The notes below the pieces were generated by a model. It was given only the letters and a program-made list of their open reading frames with translations. It was not told where the DNA came from and ran no database searches. A DNA stretch of 5,215 bases, taken from positions 1 to 5,215 of the forward strand of contig JBCCZC010000411.1 of NCBI GenBank assembly GCA_039188505.1, written 5' to 3'. This document shows, one piece after another, positions 1 through 5,215 of this stretch (the first letter of the stretch is position 1; every line of letters starts with the position of its first letter). A program made the translations under genes and the position numbers. This DNA is from JBCCZC01 sp039188505. GTDB taxonomy: Bacteria; Pseudomonadota; Gammaproteobacteria; Xanthomonadales; SZUA-38.

Positions 1-122
1 CGAGGGCGTTCGTCGGTTCAGCAGGGCGATCGGGCACCTGCTGGGCCACGATGCCGAGCGCCGTCCAGCACGCTCACCGCCGTACCGGTGCGACACCCTT
101 TCGCACGAGAGCAAGGGTACGG
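1..122. other. Non-coding stretch upstream of bfd; possible start of a divergent gene
   Basis: No protein is recognised here. One minus-strand reading frame could start at a GTG at 49-47 and run off the left edge, encoding a peptide that begins MAQQVPDRPAEPTNAL. It follows an in-frame stop and has only a weak GGACGG-like ribosome site, so a divergent gene starting here is possible but unproven. The plus-strand frames that are open give no recognisable protein, and one of them would run through the bfd promoter. The stretch 80-122 holds a nested inverted repeat, listed separately. Confidence 0.3.
80..122. repeat. Nested inverted repeat just upstream of the bfd promoter
   Basis: The outer arms CCGTACC (80-86) and GGTACGG (116-122) are perfect complements. 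Inside them GTGCGA (88-93) and TCGCAC (101-106) form a second perfect stem with a 7-base loop. The right outer arm ends one base before the TTGACA -35 hexamer. No T-run follows on either strand, so an ordinary intrinsic terminator is unlikely. It could be an operator, the end of an upstream transcript, or chance in GC-rich DNA. Confidence 0.35.
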
Positions 123-150
123 TTGACAATCATTCTCATTTGCATTTAAC
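123..150 (+). promoter_or_regulatory. Probable sigma70-type promoter of bfd
   Basis: A perfect -35 hexamer TTGACA lies at 123-128. A 16-base spacer leads to TTTAAC (145-150), which matches four of six positions of the -10 consensus. The spacer is AT-rich, in clear contrast to the surrounding GC-rich DNA. The start codon of bfd is about 30 bases further on, leaving room for a short leader. The Fur box overlaps the -35 and the spacer. Confidence 0.65.
124..138 (+). promoter_or_regulatory. Fur box overlapping the bfd promoter
   Basis: TGACAAT-C-ATTCTCA matches the 7-1-7 Fur inverted repeat (TGATAAT-N-ATTATCA) at 12 of 14 positions by my count, and its two halves are complementary at 6 of 7. The 19-base stretch 125-143 matches the classical Fur consensus at 13 of 19. 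Further CATTT units continue to 147, which suggests overlapping Fur sites. Because the site covers the -35 and spacer, Fe(II)-Fur would be expected to block RNA polymerase and so repress bfd when iron is plentiful. Confidence 0.75.
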
Positions 151-178
151 TTGGGGGCATCACGAAGGCTAGGTGCCC

Positions 179-394
179 ATGTACGTCTGTATCTGCCACG
201 CAGTTACCGAGAAGGATATTCAGCTCTCTGCCGAGCGCGGCGTGCGTTCCATGCGCCAGCTGCGCGCCCAGACGGGCTGCTCCGGCACCTGCGGGCAGTG
301 CGCGCCCATGGCTAAGAACATTCTGGAGGACGCCCACGGTTCCGCCGAGCAGAGCTCGCCGGAATCGCTGACGATCTTGCCGGCCTTCGCCTGA
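179..394 (+). CDS. bfd: Bacterioferritin-associated ferredoxin (Bfd)
   Basis: A 71-residue [2Fe-2S] protein of the cytoplasm. In characterised systems Bfd docks on bacterioferritin and passes electrons through the heme to reduce stored Fe(III), so that iron is released. The cluster ligands fit the family exactly: Cys4 and Cys6 in the opening MYVCICHAVT motif, then Cys38 and Cys41 in GTCGQC; Cys34 is an additional cysteine. The length is close to the 64 residues of E. coli Bfd, with an uncharacterised C-terminal tail after about residue 50. The ATG at 179 is chosen over an in-frame GTG at 173 because family members begin MYVC and because GAAGG (164-168) lies 10 bases upstream of it but only 4 from the GTG. 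The gene sits directly before bfr on the same strand and has a Fur-controlled promoter. The identification is firm from the Cys pattern and the neighbour. Confidence 0.93.
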   Translation: MYVCICHAVTEKDIQLSAERGVRSMRQLRAQTGCSGTCGQCAPMAKNILEDAHGSAEQSSPESLTILPAFA

Positions 395-397
395 TCA

Positions 398-434
398 TCG
401 CTTTCGAACGCCGGTCACGGGCGTTCGAAAGCGA
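398..434. repeat. Perfect 15-bp stem-loop after bfd
   Basis: Two 15-base arms, 398-412 and 420-434, are perfect inverted complements around the 7-base loop GGTCACG. Each arm carries the palindrome TTCGAA. The stem starts four bases after the bfd stop codon. It is not followed by a T-run on either strand (the 3' side is A-rich, GAAAAATAG), so it is not a textbook intrinsic terminator. It could protect the bfd mRNA 3' end, lower read-through into bfr, or be a copy of a dispersed palindromic repeat. Confidence 0.8.
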
Positions 435-446
435 CGAAAAATAGAC

Positions 447-477
447 GCTTCGACGGTCATCAGACGGTCGAGGCTTT
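447..477 (+). terminator. Possible weak terminator or second stem-loop between bfd and bfr
   Basis: GCTTCGAC (447-454) pairs with GTCGAGGC (467-474) in an 8-bp stem with one U-G pair and a 12-base loop. It is followed by TTT and then a mixed pyrimidine-rich stretch. A direct repeat of GACGGTC (452-458 and 463-469) lies inside it at an 11-base period, so the pairing may be incidental. The 3' arm plus TTTC (GCTTTC, 473-478) could also pair with GAAAGC (427-432) of the preceding stem-loop, giving two mutually exclusive folds. Confidence 0.35.
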
Positions 478-488
478 CGCTCGTCCTG

Positions 489-518
489 TTGACACGATCC
501 ACACCGTCGACCCATCAT
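489..518 (+). promoter_or_regulatory. Candidate separate promoter for bfr
   Basis: A perfect TTGACA (489-494) is followed after 18 bases by CATCAT (513-518), which matches four of six -10 positions. It lies after the two stem-loops and 34 bases before the bfr start. No Fur-like sequence is visible around it. If active, it would let bfr be expressed independently of the Fur-repressed bfd promoter. The -10 is imperfect, so this is a suggestion only. Confidence 0.4.
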
Positions 519-538
519 CATGCCGAAACTCCCCGAAC

Positions 539-544
539 AGGAAG
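539..544 (+). promoter_or_regulatory. Ribosome binding site fixing the bfr start
   Basis: AGGAAG ends 7 bases before the ATG at 552. This supports that start over the in-frame TTG at 489, which would add 21 residues that have no counterpart in the family. Confidence 0.75.
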
Positions 545-551
545 ATTCAGC

Positions 552-1016
552 ATGAAAGGCGACGCCAAAGTCATCGAGTGGCTCAACAAGGTGCTCTACA
601 ACGAGCTTACCGCCATCAACCAGTATTTCCTGCACGCGCGCATGCTCGACGATCAGGGGCTCGTGCAGCTCGGCAAGCACGAGTACGAGGAATCGATCGA
701 CGAGATGAAGCATGCCGACGTGATCGTGCAGCGGATTCTCTTCCTCGAGGGTCTGCCGAATCTGCAGCAGCTCGGCAAGCTCATGATTGGCGAGAACGTC
801 AAGGAGATGCTCGAGTGCGACCTCAAGCTCGAGCTCATCGCCATTCCGGATCTGAAAGCGGGCATTGCGGCTGCAGAAGCCGTCGCAGACTACGTCACCC
901 GAGATCTGTTCAAGGACATCCTTGATTCCGAGGAAGAGCACGTCGACTGGATCGAGACGCAGCTGGGGCTCATCGAGCAGATGGGGCTCCAGAACTACGT
1001 TCACCGCCAGAGCTGA
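552..1016 (+). CDS. bfr: Bacterioferritin, heme-type iron-storage subunit
   Basis: A 154-residue four-helix-bundle subunit; the family assembles as a 24-mer cage that oxidises Fe(II) and stores it as a ferric mineral in the cytoplasm. The dinuclear ferroxidase ligands are all present at the positions known from E. coli: Glu18, Glu51, His54, Glu94, Glu127 and His130, with Tyr25 beside the site. Met52, which ligates the heme between two subunits, is also present, so this is a true heme-binding Bfr rather than a heme-free ferritin. The opening MKGDAKVI, the IDEMKHAD block and the MGLQNY end are typical. One difference is that His46, which with Asp50 forms the inner-surface iron site in E. coli, is Glu46 here. 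The gene follows bfd by 157 bases and converges on the kinase gene. Adjacent bfd suggests iron stored here is released by that partner. Confidence 0.96.
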   Translation: MKGDAKVIEWLNKVLYNELTAINQYFLHARMLDDQGLVQLGKHEYEESIDEMKHADVIVQRILFLEGLPNLQQLGKLMIGENVKEMLECDLKLELIAIPDLKAGIAAAEAVADYVTRDLFKDILDSEEEHVDWIETQLGLIEQMGLQNYVHRQS

Positions 1017-1026
1017 GATCGCTCCG

Positions 1027-1060
1027 CCGATCCGGTCCGTCGGGGCCGGGTCGGTATCTT
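1027..1060 (+). terminator. Possible intrinsic terminator of bfr
   Basis: CCGATCCGG (1027-1035) pairs with CCGGGTCGG (1046-1054) in a 9-bp GC-rich stem with one U-G pair and a 10-base loop. TATCTT follows (1055-1060), which is a short and imperfect U-tract. The position 10 bases after the bfr stop and before the convergent kinase stop is right for a terminator. No comparable signal is seen for the kinase transcript in this gap. Confidence 0.45.
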
Positions 1061-1072
1061 GCTGCGGTCACT

Positions 1073-3886
1073 TCAGCCGGCGGTCCCGTCGGCCTTCAGA
1101 ACGTCCTGAAGTTCCTTCGCCACCTGCTTGTACAGGTTGACGATGCGGGCGATCTGCTTGTTCGCCTGCTTGAGCGAACCATCGCGTGCCCCGTGTTCGA
1201 GGATCTTCGAATGCTCCGCAAGCCTCAGCGCGCCCAGGTTGGCACTCGTCGACTTGAGCGAATGGGCCGGCGTGATCATCGCGTCGCGATCGTTCGCCTT
1301 TGCGGCCTTCACCAGCGCCCGCAATGCCTTCGGTGAATCCTCCAGGAATACGCGCACCAGGTTGTCGAAGTCGGCCCCCATGATCTCGCGCAGGTCTTCG
1401 AGCACGACCTGGTCGAGCACCTCCGGTTCGGCACCCATCGCCACGTAGACGCCCGAGGGCGTGGGGCGCGGTGGTGGCCGGTTCGTCGCCGGAGTCGGTT
1501 GCGCCGCCGGGGCGGCTGCGGCCGACGGCGCCGCCTCGGCTCCGTCGGTGGATGCGGGCGCCGGCACCTGGTCCGGCGTGGCGCCGCCCTTCGCCATCCA
1601 GTGGCCGACGGTCTTCTTCAGCAGGGACAGATTCATGGGCTTCGCCATGTAGTCGTCCATGCCCGCTTCGAGGCATTTCTCCCGGTCGCCTGCCATCGCG
1701 TTCGCGGTCATCGCGATGATGGGGATGCGATCCCAGCTGTGCTCCTCCTCGTAGGCTCGCCAGGCGCGGGTCGCGGCATAGCCATCCATCACCGGCATCA
1801 TGCAGTCCATGATGACGGCCTGGTAGCGCGTTGGAGACTCCTTCAGGAGGTCCAGTGCGATCTTGCCGTTTTTGGCGATGTCGAATTCGAGCCCGGCGAC
1901 CTCGAGCAGCTTCTGGGCGACGTGGAGGTTGACCGGATTGTCCTCCACGAGCAGCACCGTGCCGGCGATGGCGTCCACCGGCTCGTCCGTCTCGTAGCCG
2001 AGCTCGCGGTCGCTGACGGACTCCGGCGGCGGGACGGTCGCACCGGCCAGGAGCGCCTCGAGGCCCTCGCGCAGGCTGTTCTGGGACCCCGATCGCGGCC
2101 GGGCCACCACGCCCGGCAGCTGCGCCAGCTCCGCGGGCAGGTCTCCGGCGTCCGTGAGCAACAGGAATCCGGTCTCGGCGAGCTTGGGATTATCCCGTGC
2201 CTTGAGCACGAATTCGCCGACCCCGCTCCCCAGCTCCTCATCGAGCATCACGTTGTCGAAGCGCCACGTTCCGCCGAGATCCTTCCGGCTGTCGACCTTG
2301 GCAGCCGCGTCGCTCAGGGACGTCGACAGCGTCACCTGGGTCTCCCAGCGGTCGCAGAAGATCTTGAGACGCTGGGCGAACTCCTTGTCCTTGGAGACCA
2401 GGAGCATCCGCGATTCCTCGAGCGGGCGGGTCTTTGCTTCGATGTCGCCGAGGGACTTCTTCAGCCGTACGGTGAACCAGAAGACCGATCCCCGGTTCTC
2501 CTCCGACTTGACGCCGATCTTGCCGTTCATCAGCTCGACGAGGCGCTTGCAGATGGCCAGGCCGAGGCCGGTGCCGCCGTAGGTCCGGGTCGTGGAGGCG
2601 TCGGCCTGGGAGAACGGTCGGAACAGGCGATCCGCGGTCTGCTTGTCCATGCCGATGCCGGTGTCCTTCACGGTGAACAGCAGCTCGGTCTCGGCGGGGA
2701 AGTCCTGCCGCCGCGCCAGCGAGAGCGTCACGCTTCCCTCGTTGGTGAACTTGATGGCGTTGCTGACGAGATTGGTCAGTACCTGCTTGAGCCGCACCGG
2801 GTCGCCGCGCATCGCCAGCCGGACGTCCTGCTCGATGTCGATCTCGAGCTTGATGCTCTTGCGGTCGGCGCTGCTCGCCATGAGGCTCACCACCGAATCG
2901 AGCAGCTCGCGCAGATTGATGCCGACGGTCTCGAGCGTGAGCTTGCCGGCCTCGATCTTCGAGTAGTCGAGGATGTCGTCGATGATCGTCAGCAGGTGCT
3001 TGGACGACTGGAACGCCGTATTCAGATAGTCCCGCTGCGAATCGTTGAGTGGCGTGCTGCGCAGGATGTCGAGGATCGGGAGTATGCCGTTCAGCGGCGT
3101 CCGGATCTCGTGACTCATCGTGGCTAGGAATTCATCCTTGGCCATGTTCGCGGCCTCGGCGGAGATCTTCGCGGCCTTCAGCTCGTCCTCGACCCGCGTG
3201 CGCTGACGCGCCTCCTCCGCGAGCCGATCGTTGTAGGACTCGAGCTCCAGTTTGGAATCGCCCAGCACCTCGGAGAGCCGCTTCCGCTCCACCGCATCGT
3301 CGAGCTGCGCGACCATCTGCCGCTGGACGCCAACGGCGTAGATCACCATGGTGGCGACCGTCAGGCCGAGGAGCACCAGCGTCACGTAGCCCGCCATGGT
3401 GCCGGCCACGACCAGCTTGGCCGCAAGACCCAGGAAGAGCGGAACATTGAACGCCGCCAGCACCTGGATCGCGGGCGCGAGCAGGAGCAGCCCCGAGATC
3501 CCCATGGCGACCACGATCGCAGTGATCAGCACGGGTTCGAGGTCGAAGAAGAGCCACGCGGCGCCACCCCAACCGGCCCCGCTCGCAAGCATGGTGAGCA
3601 TGGCCGCAAGCAGCCAGGATTCGGGGTTCGAGTCGACGTCCGAGGCCTTCGTGTAGGCCAGATAGACGACGACGCGCCCGATGCCGACCAGCACGAAATA
3701 GAGCGCGAAGCCGGCCGCGGCGACGGACTCGTGCGCAAACCAGAGGTAGGCGCCGAGCAGAACGGCGATGAGCGTGCCTGCGGCGGCGCCGAAGAGCGAA
3801 TTCCGGAACATCGACCGAACGCGCGCGGTTTCGACCGTGACGACTTCGGGCCGGGAGGACGTGGCTTGTTCTGCGTCTGGGATCAT
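1073..3886 (-). CDS. Membrane hybrid sensor histidine kinase (HisKA-HATPase-REC-REC-HPt)
   Basis: A 937-residue multi-step phosphorelay kinase of the inner membrane. Residues 33-187 form about six hydrophobic helices with a GxGWG turn near 105, resembling a six-helix sensor module that is common in such proteins. Residues 195-250 look like a coiled coil. HisKA follows, with phosphoacceptor His259 in SHEIRTP; HATPase_c has the N box (Asn372/Asn376), G1 DTGIGM (408-413), the F box LFRPF (421-425) and G2 GGTGLGL (437-443). Residues 491-616 look like a degenerate receiver. An intact receiver at 643-763 has Glu648/Asp649, phosphoacceptor Asp694, Thr727 and Lys749. An Ala/Pro-rich linker (765-815) leads to an HPt domain (about 829-925) with His875 in AHSLKST. 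The order resembles RpfC and BarA, but the ligand is unknown. It lies 18 bases after the GGDEF-EAL gene, so the two are probably co-transcribed. The ATG at 3886 has no good Shine-Dalgarno sequence, so translation may be coupled to the upstream gene; Met26 is an alternative start. The output partner is not in the window. Confidence 0.92.
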   Translation of the reverse strand: MIPDAEQATSSRPEVVTVETARVRSMFRNSLFGAAAGTLIAVLLGAYLWFAHESVAAAGFALYFVLVGIGRVVVYLAYTKASDVDSNPESWLLAAMLTMLASGAGWGGAAWLFFDLEPVLITAIVVAMGISGLLLLAPAIQVLAAFNVPLFLGLAAKLVVAGTMAGYVTLVLLGLTVATMVIYAVGVQRQMVAQLDDAVERKRLSEVLGDSKLELESYNDRLAEEARQRTRVEDELKAAKISAEAANMAKDEFLATMSHEIRTPLNGILPILDILRSTPLNDSQRDYLNTAFQSSKHLLTIIDDILDYSKIEAGKLTLETVGINLRELLDSVVSLMASSADRKSIKLEIDIEQDVRLAMRGDPVRLKQVLTNLVSNAIKFTNEGSVTLSLARRQDFPAETELLFTVKDTGIGMDKQTADRLFRPFSQADASTTRTYGGTGLGLAICKRLVELMNGKIGVKSEENRGSVFWFTVRLKKSLGDIEAKTRPLEESRMLLVSKDKEFAQRLKIFCDRWETQVTLSTSLSDAAAKVDSRKDLGGTWRFDNVMLDEELGSGVGEFVLKARDNPKLAETGFLLLTDAGDLPAELAQLPGVVARPRSGSQNSLREGLEALLAGATVPPPESVSDRELGYETDEPVDAIAGTVLLVEDNPVNLHVAQKLLEVAGLEFDIAKNGKIALDLLKESPTRYQAVIMDCMMPVMDGYAATRAWRAYEEEHSWDRIPIIAMTANAMAGDREKCLEAGMDDYMAKPMNLSLLKKTVGHWMAKGGATPDQVPAPASTDGAEAAPSAAAAPAAQPTPATNRPPPRPTPSGVYVAMGAEPEVLDQVVLEDLREIMGADFDNLVRVFLEDSPKALRALVKAAKANDRDAMITPAHSLKSTSANLGALRLAEHSKILEHGARDGSLKQANKQIARIVNLYKQVAKELQDVLKADGTAG

Positions 3887-3904
3887 GGCATTTCGGGCCG
3901 CCGG

Positions 3905-5215
3905 CTAGCCGGCTCCCGCGAAGTGATAGGTGAGGTCCGATTCCGGCTTCTGGACGAAGTGGCCCTGGATGAAATCGACACCGGAGGACCAGAGCTGTAC
4001 GGCGAGCTGTGCTTCCTCGACGCCGGTGACGACGACCTGCGAGCGGTGCTCGTGGAGGCGCTGTACCGTTTCGCTGAGCTGCCCGTCCTGGAGCTGCCGG
4101 AACGCGACTTCGGGACGCAGCTTGACGAATTCGGCATGGAAGTACTCGAGGATGCGGAAGGCGGTCTCGCTGCCGTCGAAATGGCCCAGGCAGAAGCGGA
4201 CGCGGTTGGCCTCGAGCCTGCGCGTGAGCTCGACGACGGCCTTCAGGGACCGGGCGAGCTCCGTGAGCTTGAACTCCAGGATGAGGGACGGGCCCGATAC
4301 GGTGTGCTGGTTGAGCGTTTCGACGATAAAGTCGGCGGCATCCTCGCCCGTGGCGGCTTCGCCCGACTGATTGACGAACAGGCGCAGGGGGCGGGATCGC
4401 CCCGCGTCCTCCGCGATCAGCTCGATCGCCTTGCGCGCAACCCAGCGGTCGATCTGATCGAGCATGCCGAGCTCCTGGGCTGCCGCGATCACCCGGGCCG
4501 GCGCAACTGGCTCCTGGCCCGGCCGCGGTAGCCGCAGCAGGCACTGGTACTGGTCGACTTCCTGGCCCTGGAGCGACGCGATCGGCTGGTAGACCATCTG
4601 GAAGCCGTCGCTGTCCAGGGCCTCCATGATGGCCTCGCCGAGGCCGCGGAGATCGCCCTCCGCCGGCCGCGTCGGAGCGCGGTGTACGCTGATGCGCGCG
4701 TCCTTCTGTTCGGCGTCGCGGGTGCAGATTCTCTCGGCCGTGGAAATGAGCGCGTCGGCGGTCTCGAACTCGTCGGAGAGCGGGCAGATGCCGGCCGATA
4801 CGGAGATCTTCGTCCGGGTGCCCTTGATCTCGAAGGTCTCGCGGCCGACCGCGCCGAGGATCTCCCTCGCCTTGCCCTCCAGCTCCCCGATCGACAGGCC
4901 GTCGAAAAGGGCACACCAGGCGGCATCGCCATAGTGGCAGGCGCCGTCGTCGGCACGCATCACGGCGGCAATGTGGGGTTCGAGCGCGTCCGCCAGCGAC
5001 TCCAGGAACGGCAGGCCCTGCTGCCGGCGGATCGCGTAGGCGCTGTCGATCTCGAGGAAGACCATGCAGCCGGTCCGGTCGTGGTCCGGGGCGTCGCGAA
5101 CGGCTTCGAGCCGCTCTTCCAGCCGAGCCCCGAGGGCCTTCCGATCGACGATGGCCGCCCCTTTCGGCTCCGGCTCCGGCTCGGGCGTCGCCACCGGACT
5201 GGGTGGCGACGCTGC
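3905..5215 (-). CDS. Degenerate GGDEF-EAL protein, FimX-like c-di-GMP receptor (5' end cut off)
   Basis: The frame stays open to the right edge, so the N-terminus is probably outside the window; a GTG at 5194 is the only visible start and would give 429 residues. Numbering from that GTG, a Pro/Glu-rich stretch (PEPEPEPK) looks like an interdomain linker, then come a GGDEF-fold domain (about 16-172) and an EAL domain (about 185-425). The GGDEF signature is YGDAA (88-92), lacking the catalytic Glu. EAL is QCL (217-219); the Glu of E-x-T-E is Lys309; DDF is GHF (337-339); AEGVE is VTGVE (389-393). Only Asn275, Lys358 and Gln410 of the usual active-site set remain. Both enzyme activities are therefore probably lost. 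The VQLWSSGVDFIQGHF segment and the YHF near the C-terminus recall FimX, a c-di-GMP receptor controlling type IV pili, though this comparison is from memory. FimX carries REC and PAS domains upstream, which the missing part could encode. It precedes the hybrid kinase gene by 18 bases, probably in one operon. Confidence 0.85.
   Translation of the reverse strand, partial: AASPPSPVATPEPEPEPKGAAIVDRKALGARLEERLEAVRDAPDHDRTGCMVFLEIDSAYAIRRQQGLPFLESLADALEPHIAAVMRADDGACHYGDAAWCALFDGLSIGELEGKAREILGAVGRETFEIKGTRTKISVSAGICPLSDEFETADALISTAERICTRDAEQKDARISVHRAPTRPAEGDLRGLGEAIMEALDSDGFQMVYQPIASLQGQEVDQYQCLLRLPRPGQEPVAPARVIAAAQELGMLDQIDRWVARKAIELIAEDAGRSRPLRLFVNQSGEAATGEDAADFIVETLNQHTVSGPSLILEFKLTELARSLKAVVELTRRLEANRVRFCLGHFDGSETAFRILEYFHAEFVKLRPEVAFRQLQDGQLSETVQRLHEHRSQVVVTGVEEAQLAVQLWSSGVDFIQGHFVQKPESDLTYHFAGAG

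Noticed and set aside
398..440. The 15-bp stem-loop as a classical intrinsic terminator of bfd
   Set aside because: There is no T-run after the stem on either strand; the 3' flank is A-rich, so termination by this element alone is doubtful.
489..551. N-terminal extension of bacterioferritin from a TTG at 489
   Set aside because: The added residues match nothing in the family, the TTG is part of a likely -35 hexamer, and a good ribosome site precedes the ATG at 552.
312..1004. Minus-strand frame of 230 codons opposite bfr
   Set aside because: It is the antisense of a gene with a complete set of family residues and also crosses the bfd-bfr gap with its stem-loops.
1499..3127. Long plus-strand open frame of 542 codons
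   Set aside because: It is antisense to the kinase gene, its peptide is an Arg/Leu/Val/Asp-rich low-information sequence with no motif, and long antisense frames are expected in GC-rich coding DNA.
3731..4531. Plus-strand frame of 266 codons
   Set aside because: It is antisense to the EAL domain and the start of the kinase gene, with no recognisable domain; its acidic composition mirrors the opposite coding strand.
3132..4916. Long minus-strand open frame of 594 codons spanning both signalling genes
   Set aside because: It is an offset frame of the two real genes, very rich in Arg, Gly, Ala and Pro, and it runs across their boundary. The real frames carry clear domain motifs.
3905..5215. 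Active diguanylate cyclase or c-di-GMP phosphodiesterase
   Set aside because: The GGDEF signature and most metal-binding residues of the EAL domain are substituted.

Overview
The window is GC-rich and densely coding, and it looks like a proteobacterial chromosome. The bfd-bfr iron pair and a FimX-type degenerate GGDEF-EAL protein point to a gammaproteobacterium. That placement is an inference from gene content; nothing here identifies a genus.

The left part (1-1060, plus strand) is an iron-storage locus. A short non-coding stretch with a nested inverted repeat leads into a TTGACA promoter covered by a good Fur box. It drives bfd, the bacterioferritin-associated [2Fe-2S] ferredoxin. A 157-base gap with two stem-loops and a second possible promoter precedes bfr, a heme-type bacterioferritin with a complete ferroxidase centre. 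Bfr stores iron and Bfd passes the electrons that release it. The Fur box sits only in front of bfd, so release may be switched on in iron starvation while storage is driven separately.

The right part (1073-5215, minus strand) converges on bfr and holds two signalling genes read from right to left. The first, cut by the right window edge, is a GGDEF-EAL protein in which both domains have lost their catalytic residues, so it is probably a c-di-GMP receptor or scaffold of the FimX kind rather than an enzyme. Eighteen bases after it comes a 937-residue hybrid histidine kinase: six membrane helices, coiled coil, HisKA, HATPase, a degenerate receiver, an intact receiver and an HPt domain, an order recalling RpfC and BarA. 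The spacing suggests one transcript and a shared pathway joining a membrane-sensed phosphorelay to c-di-GMP reading. No DNA-binding output regulator is seen in the window.

The convergent gap (1017-1072) contains a possible terminator for bfr. No RNA genes, mobile elements or CRISPR arrays were seen.
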